A DNA stretch of 38,576 nucleotides from an uncultured Lachnospiraceae bacterium (GTDB lineage Bacteria > Bacillota > Clostridia > Lachnospirales > Lachnospiraceae). This document shows positions 7,644 to 17,109 of the stretch, piece after piece. Position 1 is the stretch's first letter; every line of letters begins with the position of its first letter. The translations under genes and the position numbers were made by a program. The notes below the pieces were generated by a model. That model was not told the DNA's origin. It saw nothing but the letters and a program-made list of their open reading frames with translations, and made no database searches. Location: NCBI GenBank assembly GCA_947178125.1, contig CAMWXB010000040.1, positions 1 through 38,576 on the forward strand, given 5' to 3'.

Positions 7644-9023
7644 TTATTTTTTGAGCAGATTTTCTCCGATTTTTACGACATCACCGGCGCCCATAGTTAT
7701 CAACAAATCATCCTTTGTGCAATTTTCCAGAAGAAAATTTTCTATTTCGCCAAAGGTCGGAAAGTAGTAACATTCATGGCCGAGCTTCTCGATTTCTGCC
7801 TGTAAAGTCCGGGAACTGATGCCGAGCGTATCTTTTTCCCTTGCGGCAAAGATATCGGCCAGAACGAGCTTGTCGGCATGCGAAAGCGCTTTGGCAAATT
7901 CGGGAAGGAAGGCTTTGGTCCGCGAATAGGTATGGGGTTGGAAAACGCACCATATTGTTTTGTGCGGGTAATTTTTTGCGGCCTGCAAAGTTGCAGTAAT
8001 TTCTGTGGGATGATGCGCATAATCATCTATTATAGTGATTCCGTTTATTTTGCCTTTGTATTCGAATCGTCTGTCGGTACCATTGAAATCGGATAACGAT
8101 TTTCGGATGATGTCATCGCCGATGCCGAGCAGTCTGGCTGCAGCAACAGCAGCTGCGGCATTGTAGACATTATAAAGCCCCGGCACGCGGAGTGCGTAGG
8201 AATCTTTTGTTCCATCCGGTCCTGTCAGCATAAACGAGGGATGCCCGAATTCGTCATAAGTAATGTCGGACGGAGAGTAGTCGCAGGAAGAGGAGGAACC
8301 AAATGTGATGACCCGGCAGGACAGGGAGTCCGTTATTTCCCCGACACGCGGGATATCGCCGTTTATGATGAGGGTTCCATCAGACGGCAGCAGTCTGGCA
8401 AATTCATGGAAAGAATTGCGAATGTCGTCGATATCTTTGAAGAAATCCAGATGATCTTCTTCTATATTAAGGATAATGCCGATTTTGGGGAAAAAGCTTA
8501 AAAAACTATTGGTATATTCGCAGGCTTCCGTTACAAAATAATCGGAGCCGCCGACCCGGATGTTGCCGCCGATGGCCTGATAGATACCACCGATGGACAA
8601 GGTGGGGTCTTTATCGGCTTCCAGCAGAATCTGGGACAGCATGGAAGTCGTGGTAGTCTTTCCGTGTGTACCGCTGACGGCGATGGGAATTTTATAATTC
8701 TTCATCATTTGTCCAAGCAGCTGCGCTCTTGTCAGAAAGGGAATGCCGAGCTCATGGCCTGCGACAAATTCCGGGTTATCTTTTTTAATGGCGCTCGTAT
8801 ATACGATTAAATCGGGATTTGAAGCAAGGTTTTCTTTTTTCTGGCCATAATAAATGACAGCCCCTTTTTCGCACAGGACCTCGGTTAGATGTGACTGTTG
8901 TCTGTCGGAGCCGGATACGCGGAAACCTTCCGAGAGAAGGATTTCGGCAAGTCCGCTCATGCTGATACCGCCGATACCCATAAAAAATACATGAATCGGC
9001 TTTTCAAAATCAATCTGATACAT
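7644..9023 (-). CDS. murC: UDP-N-acetylmuramate--L-alanine ligase
   Basis: MurC adds L-Ala to UDP-MurNAc, the first amino-acid step of the peptidoglycan stem peptide, in the cytoplasm. The 459-residue protein shows the N-terminal Rossmann-like FFMGIGGISMSGLA, the ATP-binding GTHGKTTTT (118-126), the EACEY and EEDHLDFF segments of the central domain, DDYAHHPTE of the C-terminal domain and the terminal TMGAGDV. The ATG at 9023 lies 8 bases after AGGAAG. It has its own promoter at 9076-9104 and is divergent from glgC. Confidence 0.96.
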   Translation of the reverse strand: MYQIDFEKPIHVFFMGIGGISMSGLAEILLSEGFRVSGSDRQQSHLTEVLCEKGAVIYYGQKKENLASNPDLIVYTSAIKKDNPEFVAGHELGIPFLTRAQLLGQMMKNYKIPIAVSGTHGKTTTTSMLSQILLEADKDPTLSIGGIYQAIGGNIRVGGSDYFVTEACEYTNSFLSFFPKIGIILNIEEDHLDFFKDIDDIRNSFHEFARLLPSDGTLIINGDIPRVGEITDSLSCRVITFGSSSSCDYSPSDITYDEFGHPSFMLTGPDGTKDSYALRVPGLYNVYNAAAAVAAARLLGIGDDIIRKSLSDFNGTDRRFEYKGKINGITIIDDYAHHPTEITATLQAAKNYPHKTIWCVFQPHTYSRTKAFLPEFAKALSHADKLVLADIFAAREKDTLGISSRTLQAEIEKLGHECYYFPTFGEIENFLLENCTKDDLLITMGAGDVVKIGENLLKK

Positions 9024-9075
9024 TTTGATGACTTCCTATTCTTTATAGATTATTGGTTAGATTCTATCTATAAGT

Positions 9076-9104
9076 ATTATACGCATTTGTTTCAAAAAAA
9101 CCAA
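9076..9104 (-). promoter_or_regulatory. Promoter of murC
   Basis: On the minus strand a -35-like TTGGTT (9104-9099) and a perfect TATAAT (9081-9076) are 17 bases apart, about 50 bases before the murC start. Confidence 0.55.
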
Positions 9105-9329
9105 TATGAAATTATGCTTCTGATATATATTAGGAAGTATTTCCCAAAATGTTCGTGAGCCGCGGTCTGTGTTGAAATTTATTAAATTTTTACAAAAAAT
9201 GAGGATGAACCATTCCGGAGAGAAAATGAAAATATGAAATAGTAACAAAAAAATACAAAAATAAATAGAAATATTGTAAAATATAAATAAAACAAAAGGG
9301 ATAAAAAGTGAATAAATTTGTAAATAATA
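9105..9329. other. AT-rich spacer between divergent murC and glgC
   Basis: The whole murC-glgC gap (9024-9419) holds no convincing ORF. Outside the two promoters it is very AT-rich, with many A runs. The only regular structure I see is the short inverted repeat AAATTTATTAAATTT near 9176. I see no terminator, riboswitch-like fold or repeat family member here. Confidence 0.5.
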
Positions 9330-9358
9330 TTCACTTTCTGATTGAGTTGTGTTATACT
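9330..9358 (+). promoter_or_regulatory. Promoter of the glgCD operon
   Basis: TTCACT (9330-9335, 4 of 6 to TTGACA) and TATACT (9353-9358) are 17 bases apart, giving a leader of about 55 nt before glgC. Confidence 0.5.
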
Positions 9359-9419
9359 AGTAGAACAAAATAAAACTTTTTTATTAAAAATATATTAATT
9401 AGAAACAAGAGGTGAGGAT

Positions 9420-10694
9420 ATGGTTAAGAAAGAAATGATTGCCATGCTGTTAGCAGGCGGTCAGGGAAGCAGATTGGGTGTGCTGACATCCAGGGTGGCA
9501 AAACCGGCGGTATCGTTCGGCAGTAAGTACAGGATTATTGACTTTCCCCTGAGTAACTGCATTAATTCCGGTGTTGATACCGTTGGTGTCCTGACACAGT
9601 ACCAGCCGCTTCGCCTGAATACCCATATCGGAATAGGTATTCCGTGGGATTTGGACAGAAATATAGGCGGTGTTACAGTACTTCCTCCTTACGAGAAGAG
9701 CGTGCACAGCGAATGGTATACGGGGACTGCAAATGCAATCTACCAGAATATTGCATATATGGAGAGTTTTAATCCGGAATATGTCCTGATTCTTTCCGGA
9801 GACCATATCTACAAAATGGATTATGAGGTAATGCTGGATTTCCATAAACAGAACGGTGCAGAAGTGACCATTGCCGTTATGCCGGTACCGATGGAAGAAG
9901 CAAAGCGCTTCGGTATCATGATTACTGACGAGAACCGCAGAGTCGTTGATTTTGAAGAAAAACCGGAGAAGCCGAGAAGCAATCTCGCTTCTATGGGTAT
10001 CTATATATTTAACTGGAAGACGCTGAAAGAAGCATTGCTTCTCAATGCTGAGCAGTCAGGACTGGATTTCGGTAAACATATCATTCCTTACTGCCATAAA
10101 AAAGGAGCGCCTCTTTACGCATATGAGTTCAATGGATACTGGAAAGATGTAGGGACACTGAATTCTTACTGGGAAGCAAATATGGAACTGATCGATATTG
10201 TTCCCGAGTTCAATCTGTATGAAGAGTACTGGAAGATCTATACCAAATGTGAAACGCTTCCGCCTCAGTATCTTGCTCCCGATAGTATTGTGGAGAGGAG
10301 CATCATAGGAGAAGGTTCGGAAATATACGGTAAAGTTTACAATTCTGTTATCGGCTGCGGCGTTGTGGTCGGAGAGGGAACCGTTATCCGGGATTCCATC
10401 GTTATGAATTCTACGGAAATCGGCCGGAATTGTGAATTATACAAAGCCATTGTTGCGGAAGAAGTTACATTGGAAGACAATGTGAAGCTGGGAATCGGGG
10501 AAGAGGCTCCAAATGAGACAGATCCACATATTTACAACCATGGCTTGGTGACGATTGGTGAAAAGAGTGTTATTCCGAAGGATGTTTCTATCGGGAAAAA
10601 TACGGTTGTATTCGGCGTAACTTCCACAGAAGATTATAAAGATAATTATCTTCAAAGCGGCAGAACTTTGATTAAGGCAGGTGAAGAACAGTGA
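9420..10694 (+). CDS. glgC: Glucose-1-phosphate adenylyltransferase catalytic subunit
   Basis: GlgC makes ADP-glucose from glucose 1-phosphate and ATP, the committed step of glycogen synthesis. The 424-residue protein has the intact nucleotidyltransferase loop [28 protein letters not shown] with the allosteric/substrate Lys, [21 protein letters not shown] and YWKDVGT, followed by a left-handed beta-helix of hexapeptide repeats in the last 130 residues. GAGGTGAGG lies just before the ATG. Its stop overlaps the GlgD start by four bases, so the two subunits are translationally coupled. Confidence 0.96.
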   Translation: MVKKEMIAMLLAGGQGSRLGVLTSRVAKPAVSFGSKYRIIDFPLSNCINSGVDTVGVLTQYQPLRLNTHIGIGIPWDLDRNIGGVTVLPPYEKSVHSEWYTGTANAIYQNIAYMESFNPEYVLILSGDHIYKMDYEVMLDFHKQNGAEVTIAVMPVPMEEAKRFGIMITDENRRVVDFEEKPEKPRSNLASMGIYIFNWKTLKEALLLNAEQSGLDFGKHIIPYCHKKGAPLYAYEFNGYWKDVGTLNSYWEANMELIDIVPEFNLYEEYWKIYTKCETLPPQYLAPDSIVERSIIGEGSEIYGKVYNSVIGCGVVVGEGTVIRDSIVMNSTEIGRNCELYKAIVAEEVTLEDNVKLGIGEEAPNETDPHIYNHGLVTIGEKSVIPKDVSIGKNTVVFGVTSTEDYKDNYLQSGRTLIKAGEEQ

Positions 10695-11809
10695 GAGCAA
10701 TAGGAATTATTTTAGCCGGTGGTAATAATCATCGAATGAAGGAATTGACCAGGAAGCGTGCTGCCTGTGCCATGCCGATTGCAGGAAGTTATCGTGGTAT
10801 TGATTTTGCACTTAGTAATATGACCAACTCCCATATTAATAAAGTTGCGGTATTTACCCAATATAATGCGGGGAGTCTGAACGAACACCTGAGTTCTTCC
10901 AAATGGTGGAACTTCGGACGTAAACAGGGCGGCTTATATGTCTTTACGCCGGCGGTGACGGCAGAAAGCAGTGTCTGGTACCGCGGTACGGCGGATGCGA
11001 TTGCCCAGAACCTTTCTTTCCTGAAGAACAGTCATGAACCCTATGTTGTTATTTCATCAGGTGACTGTGTTTATAAAATGGATTATAATAAAGTTCTGGA
11101 ATATCACATTGAGAAAAAGGCTGATATTACGGTCGTATGTAAAGAGATGGAGTCCGGTGCTAACATAGAGCGTTACGGTACGATTAAGATGAACGAAGAA
11201 AGCCGTATCGAAGAATTTGAGGAAAAACCGGTCGTAGCTAAGTCTAATACGATTTCCTGCGGCGTATACGTCATCAGAAGACGGCAGCTGATCGAGATGA
11301 TCGAGAAAAGCGCTGAAGAAGACCGCCATGATTTTGTAAAGGATATTCTGATCCGTTATAAGGATATCAAAAGAATCTTTGGCTATAAGATCAAAGATTA
11401 CTGGAGTAATATCGCGACGGTTGAAGACTATTTTAATACCAACATGGATTTCCTGAAACCGGAGATCAGAAATTATTTCTTCAGACAGTATCCGGATGTA
11501 TATTCCAGAGTGGATGATAATCCGCCGGCGAAATATAATGTAGGTGCGAAAATCAGAAACAGCTTGATTTCAAGCGGGTGTATTGTGAATGGTACCGTAG
11601 AAGATTCTGTTATCTTTAAAAAGACATATATTGGGAATAATTGTTATATCAAGAATTCCATTATACTGAATGATGTCTATATCGGAGATAACACGCATAT
11701 TGAAAATTGTATTGTTGAGAGCCGGGGAACAATTCGCGCCAACTCTTATTACAGAGGAGAGAATGGCATAGAAATTGTTGTCGAGCACAATGATAGATAT
11801 GTTATCTAA
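10691..11809 (+). CDS. glgD: GlgD, non-catalytic partner of GlgC
   Basis: This 372-residue paralogue of GlgC keeps the fold but has lost catalytic features: the pyrophosphorylase loop reads [12 protein letters not shown] instead of GGxGxRLxxLT, and KPAV is replaced by CAMPI. This is the known Firmicute GlgD type, which associates with GlgC and modulates its activity. The start is a GTG at 10691 within the GTGA overlap with glgC, with AGGTGAAG upstream. The C-terminal portion (from about 285) carries hexapeptide repeats of the beta-helix. Regulation is presumably joint with glgC. Confidence 0.93.
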   Translation: MRAIGIILAGGNNHRMKELTRKRAACAMPIAGSYRGIDFALSNMTNSHINKVAVFTQYNAGSLNEHLSSSKWWNFGRKQGGLYVFTPAVTAESSVWYRGTADAIAQNLSFLKNSHEPYVVISSGDCVYKMDYNKVLEYHIEKKADITVVCKEMESGANIERYGTIKMNEESRIEEFEEKPVVAKSNTISCGVYVIRRRQLIEMIEKSAEEDRHDFVKDILIRYKDIKRIFGYKIKDYWSNIATVEDYFNTNMDFLKPEIRNYFFRQYPDVYSRVDDNPPAKYNVGAKIRNSLISSGCIVNGTVEDSVIFKKTYIGNNCYIKNSIILNDVYIGDNTHIENCIVESRGTIRANSYYRGENGIEIVVEHNDRYVI

Positions 11810-11823
11810 CAGATATGCTATCT
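11795..11823. repeat. Tandem 13-mer across the glgD stop
   Basis: AGATATGTTATCT (11795-11807) and AGATATGCTATCT (11811-11823) match at 12 of 13 positions with a 16-base period. Each is itself an inverted repeat (AGATA/TATCT). The first copy overlaps the glgD stop codon. A small duplication or a weak 3' structure is equally possible. Confidence 0.5.
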
Positions 11824-11953
11824 GGTGTTATGACATAAAACAGAAATATTGTTGATTACAAGCTGCGTGGCTTGATAAGTATGACTTGTGTGGAAAGCTT
11901 GTGAAAGCCGACGGGAATCTGTTCGGTATCATATGATAAGGAGGCTGAGCTTC

Positions 11954-12226
11954 ATGAGAATTACTGATGTCCGCGTGCGTAAAATGACTCAAGACAGCAA
12001 GATGAAGGCAATCGTATCAATAACCATTGACGATGAATTTGTAGTGCATGACATTAAAGTAATTGAAGGTGAAAAAGGGCTTTTTATTGCTATGCCAAGC
12101 AAAAAGGCAACTGATGGCGAATATCGGGATATTGCACACCCGATCAATTCCGTTACCAGGGAGCATATTCAGAACATCATTCTGGATAGTTATGAGAAAG
12201 CGCTTTTAGAACCGAATGACGAATAG
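11954..12226 (+). CDS. spoVG: SpoVG RNA/DNA-binding regulator
   Basis: This 90-residue protein matches SpoVG: the start [10 protein letters not shown], the conserved [10 protein letters not shown], the DIAHPI segment, and a C-terminal helix. SpoVG is a global regulator that binds nucleic acid and affects sporulation septation and, in other Firmicutes, virulence or capsule genes. The ATG at 11954 is chosen because AAGGAGG (11938-11944) lies 9 bases upstream; earlier in-frame starts add non-homologous residues. A perfect 12-bp palindrome, TATCATATGATA (11927-11938), abuts the ribosome binding site and could hide it. I could not find a convincing sigma-H promoter. The gene is followed by its own terminator. 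Confidence 0.95.
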   Translation: MRITDVRVRKMTQDSKMKAIVSITIDDEFVVHDIKVIEGEKGLFIAMPSKKATDGEYRDIAHPINSVTREHIQNIILDSYEKALLEPNDE

Positions 12227-12251
12227 TGGATTGAGTAAGTAATGACAGAAG

Positions 12252-12276
12252 GGATGCGGAAGCATCCTTTTTGTTT
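12252..12276 (+). terminator. Terminator after spoVG
   Basis: GGATGC (12252-12257) and GCATCC (12262-12267) enclose a GGAA tetraloop and are followed by TTTTTGTTTT, a classic intrinsic terminator. Confidence 0.92.
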
Positions 12277-12284
12277 TGGGGAAA

Positions 12285-12481
12285 TTACGAGGCAGTTCAG
12301 CCGCCAGCCGGGCTGGGCCTACATGGTTCCCTTGGCGGTACGCTCTCGCTCCGCGAAAAGCAGCAACGGTACTAAGCTCAAAAGCGGCAAAGCCGCATTT
12401 TCGCTAAGGACCGGCGCTTTTCAAGGACCTTCGCGGGAACCATGTAGGCCCAGCCCGGCTGGCGGCTGAACTGCCTCGTAA
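12285..12481. repeat. 197-bp element with perfect 47-bp inverted repeat arms
   Basis: Positions 12285-12331 are the exact reverse complement of 12435-12481, checked base by base. Each arm also contains a shorter palindrome centred on CCAGCCGGGCTGG. The 103-bp centre holds the hairpin GCGGC (12384-12388)/GCCGC (12392-12396) flanked by A and T runs, and repeated AAGGACC words. No ORF, transposase or flanking direct repeat is visible. It is much more GC-rich than the surrounding gaps. Candidate natures: a MITE-like or REP/BIME-like intergenic repeat, or a large cruciform-forming structured RNA. A related end appears at 1-45. Confidence 0.85.
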
Positions 12482-12668
12482 GACTTTCGCTTATTTTGAT
12501 AGATGTGTCTATACTGTTTTGCGGTAGAGAAAAGTAATCTTAGCTGTTTCGTAAATTTTGGATGGTTTTAGGAAAAACTACTTGTGGGAGTTTCCTGTTG
12601 TTGATACAATAAATAAGATTTATTGGTGTTACATGATAATAACTATATATAGAAAGTATGGAACAACT

Positions 12669-13247
12669 ATGTATGTAATCGCAGGCCTTGGAAATCCGGG
12701 CGCAAAATATGAAAATACAAGACACAATATCGGTTTCATGGTCATTGATGCGCTTGCCGGAAAGAACGGGATTTCCGTAACGGAGAAGAAGCACAAAGCC
12801 CACATCGGCAAAGGAATCATTGGCGGTGAAAAGGTAATCCTTGCAAAACCGCAGACTTTTATGAATCTGAGTGGTGAAAGCATTCGGGAAATCATAGACT
12901 ATTATAAGGTAGAAGAAAAAACAGAACTCATCGTTATTTCGGATGATATCAGTCTGGGCGTGGGAGCGCTGCGCATTCGGAAAAAGGGCAGCGCCGGAGG
13001 ACATAACGGGTTGAAGAATATCATCCTTCATCTGGGACATGATGAATTTCAGAGGATCCGGCTCGGCGTAGGGGAAAAGCCTTTCGGTTATGACCTGGCG
13101 GATTATGTGCTGGGACATTTTCAGGAAGAGGACAGGGTTTTGATCGCGGAAAGCGTGAAACAGGCGGCGGAAGCGGTGGAGGTCATGATAGCGGAGGGCG
13201 CCGATAAGGCGATGAATCAGTTTAACAAAAAGGGAACACAACAATGA
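12669..13247 (+). CDS. pth: Peptidyl-tRNA hydrolase
   Basis: Pth releases peptides from peptidyl-tRNA that drops off ribosomes. The 192-residue protein begins MYVIAGLGNPG and contains the catalytic NTRHNIGF (H19), KPQTFMNLSG, VISDDISL with the conserved Asp, and GSAGGHNGLKN. The ATG at 12669 matches the universal N-terminus; the ribosome binding site is weak (GGA), and upstream in-frame starts lack both homology and a better site. The gap from spoVG (12482-12668, after the repeat element) shows no strong promoter. Its stop overlaps the mfd start (ATGA), so pth and mfd are coupled, as in Bacillus where they are near neighbours. Confidence 0.95.
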   Translation: MYVIAGLGNPGAKYENTRHNIGFMVIDALAGKNGISVTEKKHKAHIGKGIIGGEKVILAKPQTFMNLSGESIREIIDYYKVEEKTELIVISDDISLGVGALRIRKKGSAGGHNGLKNIILHLGHDEFQRIRLGVGEKPFGYDLADYVLGHFQEEDRVLIAESVKQAAEAVEVMIAEGADKAMNQFNKKGTQQ

Positions 13248-16200
13248 AGACATTACTGGCTCCCCTGCAGGAATTGGGAGAATATGAAGAAATTAAGAAA
13301 CTGCTTGGGAAGGAACGGGCGGCAGTCACATTAAGCGGCTGTGTCGATTCCGAGAAGCTTCATATGATATATGGACTCGGCGATGGTTTTCGGTATAAGA
13401 TCATCGTTACTTTCAGTGATTTAAAAACAAAAGAACTTTATGAAGATTATCAGTTCTATGATAGAAATGTCATGATTTATCCGGCGAAGGACCTGATTTT
13501 TTTTCAGGCGGACATTCACGGAAACCAGCTGATCATGCAGCGGATGAAATGCCTGCGCAGACTGATGGAGGGCAGGCCGACAACGATCATCACGACTTTT
13601 GATGCACTGATGACGCCGCAGATTCCACTGTCCGTACAGCAGAAAAATATTGTTTCTATCAACAAACAGAGCCATATCGATGAAAGCGCGCTGGCGGAAA
13701 GACTGACAGAGCTCGGGTATGAGAAAAATTATCAGGTAGAGGCCCCCGGACAGTTCAGCATCCGGGGCGGTATCATCGATGTTTTTGATCTGACGGAAGA
13801 AAATCCGTATCGTATTGAACTTTGGGGTGAAGATGTGGAATCTATCCGCAGTTTTGATATTTTGAGCCAGCGCTCGATTGAGAAACTGGAGTCCATCTCC
13901 ATTTATCCCGCGACCGAAATGGTATTAAGCAAAGAAGAACTGTGTACGGGAATTGGGGCAATCGAAAAAGAGGGAAAAGCGTATGCAGAAAAGCTGCGCT
14001 CGGAAATGAAGACCGAAGAGGCGCATCGGATTACGCAACAGATCAGGGAACTAAAGGAACAGCTTCTGGAACTTGGCATTTCCCTGAATGGCATTAATCT
14101 GGAAAGCTATGTCCGCTATTTTTATCAGGCATTATCGAGTTTTCTGGAGTTTTTTCCGGCGGAGCAGAGCTGCATTTTCGTGGATGAGCCGATTCGCGTC
14201 AAGGAGCACGCTGATGTGGTGGAAATGGAATTTCGGGAGAGTATGCTGCACCGCGTGGAAAAAGGCTATATACTGCCCGGACAGATGGATGTCCTTTTCC
14301 GGGGAGAAGAAGTTGCGGCAAAACTTGCAGGGAGAAGGACTGTTGCCATTTCCATGATGGATGGTAGAAATCCGTTGTTCAAGGCGGACCGGAAATTTGA
14401 CATTCAGGCAAGGAGTATGCCATCTTATAATAATAGTTTTGATGCGCTCGTGAAAGATTTAACAAGATATAAGAAAAATGGATACCGGGTACTGCTTTTA
14501 TCCGGTTCCAGAACGAGGGCAAAAAGGCTGGCGGAGGACTTGCGTGAACAGGGATTGTCTGCTTTTTACAGCGAGGACCCGGAACGGGAAGTGCAGCCCG
14601 GGGAAGTGATGACTTATTACGGGAGGGTATTGAAGGGCTTTGAATATCCCCTTTTAAAATTCCTCGTGATTGCGGAAAGCGATATTTTCGGTTCCCAGAA
14701 GAAAAAAAAGAAGAAGAAAAAAGTCTATGAAGGGCAGAAAATCAACGATTTTTCCGAATTAAAAGTCGGCGATTATGTGGTGCACGAGAGCCATGGTCTG
14801 GGTATTTACAAAGGAATTGAAAAAGTTGAAGTAGAAAAAGTCACGAAAGACTATATTAAAATAGAATACCGGGACGGCGGAAATCTTTATATTCTGGCGA
14901 CCGGACTCGATGTCATTCAGAAATATGCGTCCGCGGATGCCGGAACGCCGAAACTGAATAAACTAGGCACGCAGGAATGGAATAAGACAAAGACGAAAGT
15001 AAGGAGCGCGGTCAACGAAATCGCGCAGGATCTGGTGGAACTGTATGCACACAGGCAGCAGAAGAACGGATATCAATACGGTACGGATACGGTATGGCAG
15101 CGGGAATTTGAAGAGATGTTTCCTTTTGAGGAAACGGAGGACCAGTTAAATGCCATTGCCGATACGAAGGCGGATATGGAAAGTACGAAAATCATGGACC
15201 GCCTGATCTGCGGGGATGTCGGTTACGGAAAGACTGAAATTGCGATCAGGGCCGCATTCAAAGCGGTGCAGGAAGGAAAACAGGTCGCTTATCTCGTGCC
15301 TACGACGATTCTGGCACAGCAGCATTATAATACTTTTATTCAGCGCATGAAGGATTTTCCGGTACGGGTCGATCTGATGTCGCGTTTCAGGACGGCGGCG
15401 GAGCAGAAAAAAACGGTGGAGGATCTGCGAAAGGGCATGGTGGATATCGTCATCGGAACCCATCGGATTCTTTCCAAAGATGTGCAATTCAAAGATTTGG
15501 GGCTGCTGATCGTGGATGAAGAGCAGCGGTTCGGTGTTACCCATAAAGAAAAAATCAAGAAAATGAAAGAAGATGTGGATGTCCTGACGCTGACCGCGAC
15601 ACCGATTCCGCGGACGCTGCACATGAGCCTGATCGGTATCCGGGATATGAGCGTTCTCGAAGAGGGGCCGAATGACAGACAGCCGATTCAGACTTTTGTA
15701 TGCGAGTATAACGAGGAACTGGTGCGGGAAGCGATCGCGCGGGAGCTGGCCAGGGAAGGACAGGTCTATTATGTCTATAACAGGGTAGCCCATATCGCAG
15801 ATATTGCGGCTTCCGTGCAGAGCCTTGTACCGGAGGCGGCGGTGGCTTTTGCGCATGGGCAGATGAATGAGCGGGAACTGGAGCGCATTATGTACGACTT
15901 CATCAACGGGGAAATCGATGTTCTGGTTTCTACGACGATTATCGAGACAGGGCTGGATATTTCCAATGTCAATACGATGATCATTCATGATTCCGATAAT
16001 ATGGGACTGTCGCAGCTTTATCAGCTTCGCGGGCGGGTGGGCCGTTCCAACCGGACCGCTTATGCTTTTCTGATGTACAAAAGGGATAAGATGCTTCGGG
16101 AAGTGGCGGAGAAAAGACTGGAAGCGATTCGGGAATTTACGGATTTGGGGAGCGGCTTCAAAATAGCCATGCGGGATTTGGAAATCCGCGGTGCGGGTAA

Positions 16201-16798
16201 TATCCTCGGAGCCAGACAACATGGGCATATGCAGGCGGTCGGTTATGACTTATATTGTAAAATGCTGAATGAAGCCGTTAAGAATATCAAGGGAATCTCT
16301 ACGGTGGAGAGTTTTACGACCAGTATCGATCTGGATGTGGATGCCTATATTCCGCCTTCTTATATTGTGAATGAGATTCAGAAACTGGACATTTACAAGC
16401 GGATTGCCGGGATTGAAAATGACAGGGAATGCGATGATATGAAGGAAGAATTGTTAGACCGTTTCGGCGGGATTCCAAAGTCCGTGGATAATCTTCTGCG
16501 GATTGCGCTCATCCGGGTCAAAGCGCATCAGCTTTATATGTCGGAAGTAAAAGGAAAAAATGAGCTGCTGCAGTTTTTGATGCGGCCGGATGCACAGATT
16601 GCGGTGGAAAACATACCGCAGTTATTGGACCGATATAAGGGAAAGCTTGCATTTGACCCGAAAGGCGTGCCGATTTTCCGGTATCGGTATAAAAGATTCG
16701 ATCTGGTGGAAAAAAATGAGGAATTTCTGCTCACGATAACAGAACAGTTATTGAGCGATATGCAGCACCTGCTCCTGCCAATTGAAGAATTAATTTAA
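13244..16798 (+). CDS. mfd: Transcription-repair coupling factor
   Basis: Mfd displaces stalled RNA polymerase and recruits UvrA for strand-specific repair. The 1184-residue chain carries the UvrB-like N-terminal part (PGQFSIRGGIIDVFD), the RNA-polymerase-interacting CarD-like domain (LKVGDYVVHESHGLGIYKG, about 500-560), translocase Walker A GDVGYGKTE (about 657-665), DEEQRFGV (about 758), TATPIPRTL, and RGRVGRS, then the TRCF C-terminal domain. A run of nine lysines (about 485-494, encoded by 14700-14726) sits in the linker before the CarD-like domain; the A-rich codons are a possible slippage site. The ATG overlaps the pth stop. Length is normal for the family. Confidence 0.97.
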   Translation: MKTLLAPLQELGEYEEIKKLLGKERAAVTLSGCVDSEKLHMIYGLGDGFRYKIIVTFSDLKTKELYEDYQFYDRNVMIYPAKDLIFFQADIHGNQLIMQRMKCLRRLMEGRPTTIITTFDALMTPQIPLSVQQKNIVSINKQSHIDESALAERLTELGYEKNYQVEAPGQFSIRGGIIDVFDLTEENPYRIELWGEDVESIRSFDILSQRSIEKLESISIYPATEMVLSKEELCTGIGAIEKEGKAYAEKLRSEMKTEEAHRITQQIRELKEQLLELGISLNGINLESYVRYFYQALSSFLEFFPAEQSCIFVDEPIRVKEHADVVEMEFRESMLHRVEKGYILPGQMDVLFRGEEVAAKLAGRRTVAISMMDGRNPLFKADRKFDIQARSMPSYNNSFDALVKDLTRYKKNGYRVLLLSGSRTRAKRLAEDLREQGLSAFYSEDPEREVQPGEVMTYYGRVLKGFEYPLLKFLVIAESDIFGSQKKKKKKKKVYEGQKINDFSELKVGDYVVHESHGLGIYKGIEKVEVEKVTKDYIKIEYRDGGNLYILATGLDVIQKYASADAGTPKLNKLGTQEWNKTKTKVRSAVNEIAQDLVELYAHRQQKNGYQYGTDTVWQREFEEMFPFEETEDQLNAIADTKADMESTKIMDRLICGDVGYGKTEIAIRAAFKAVQEGKQVAYLVPTTILAQQHYNTFIQRMKDFPVRVDLMSRFRTAAEQKKTVEDLRKGMVDIVIGTHRILSKDVQFKDLGLLIVDEEQRFGVTHKEKIKKMKEDVDVLTLTATPIPRTLHMSLIGIRDMSVLEEGPNDRQPIQTFVCEYNEELVREAIARELAREGQVYYVYNRVAHIADIAASVQSLVPEAAVAFAHGQMNERELERIMYDFINGEIDVLVSTTIIETGLDISNVNTMIIHDSDNMGLSQLYQLRGRVGRSNRTAYAFLMYKRDKMLREVAEKRLEAIREFTDLGSGFKIAMRDLEIRGAGNILGARQHGHMQAVGYDLYCKMLNEAVKNIKGISTVESFTTSIDLDVDAYIPPSYIVNEIQKLDIYKRIAGIENDRECDDMKEELLDRFGGIPKSVDNLLRIALIRVKAHQLYMSEVKGKNELLQFLMRPDAQIAVENIPQLLDRYKGKLAFDPKGVPIFRYRYKRFDLVEKNEEFLLTITEQLLSDMQHLLLPIEELI

Positions 16799-16891
16799 GA
16801 AAAAGAACAGATGTTCAACAAAGACCGTTTTATCGGACTGTATATATGTTATTCTGTTTTCAGATAGAAAAATGATCTGAAAGGAGACGGG

Positions 16892-17005
16892 ATGATGAAA
16901 GGATATACAGTAGAAAGCGGTTATATGGGATATGTGAACGGTGGATACATGTTGTTTGCGAGCGAGATGGACTATGAAGAATATATGGAAGTGGAAAGCA
17001 TATGA
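16892..17005 (+). CDS. Small Tyr/Gly-rich protein, 36-37 residues
   Basis: AAGGAG (16881-16886) lies 5 or 8 bases before tandem ATGs at 16892 and 16895. The product has six Tyr in 37 residues, with repeated G-Y spacing: GYTVESGYMGYVNGGYML, then FASE and an acidic tail DYEEYMEVE. No signal peptide, Cys or membrane segment is visible. I have an impression that similar SGYMGY-x-NG-xYMLF peptides occur in other Lachnospiraceae, but I cannot verify this. It stands alone between mfd and the structured leader of the alpha/beta hydrolase, 93 bases after mfd. Function unknown. Confidence 0.65.
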   Translation: MMKGYTVESGYMGYVNGGYMLFASEMDYEEYMEVESI

Positions 17006-17068
17006 TAAAGGAACAGGAAAAAGATTCCATCGGACGGAGAAGAGCACTTATTGCATAGTAACAGGCAC

Positions 17069-17094
17069 ATGATATGCTTTTCATGTCATATCAT
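17069..17094 (+). other. Short AT-rich hairpin after the small ORF
   Basis: ATGATATG (17069-17076) pairs with CATATCAT (17087-17094) across a 10-base loop, followed by more CATAT repeats. There is no T tract, so termination is doubtful. The stretch 17006-17109 otherwise shows nothing recognisable. Confidence 0.35.
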
Positions 17095-17109
17095 ATATCA
17101 TATAGTTTA

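Noticed and set aside
11891..11919. Sigma-H promoter for spoVG
   Set aside because: TGGAAAG and GGGAAT look superficially similar to the consensus, but spacing and several bases do not fit.
11888..11953. Longer N-terminus for SpoVG from upstream in-frame starts
   Set aside because: The extra residues are not part of the SpoVG family, and AAGGAGG fits only the ATG at 11954.
12285..12481. Insertion sequence
   Set aside because: There is no transposase ORF within the arms and no flanking direct repeat.
15146..16228. Long open frame on the minus strand opposite mfd (about 360 codons)
   Set aside because: It is fully antisense to the conserved translocase part of mfd, has no family motifs or good ribosome binding site, and reflects codon bias of the real gene.
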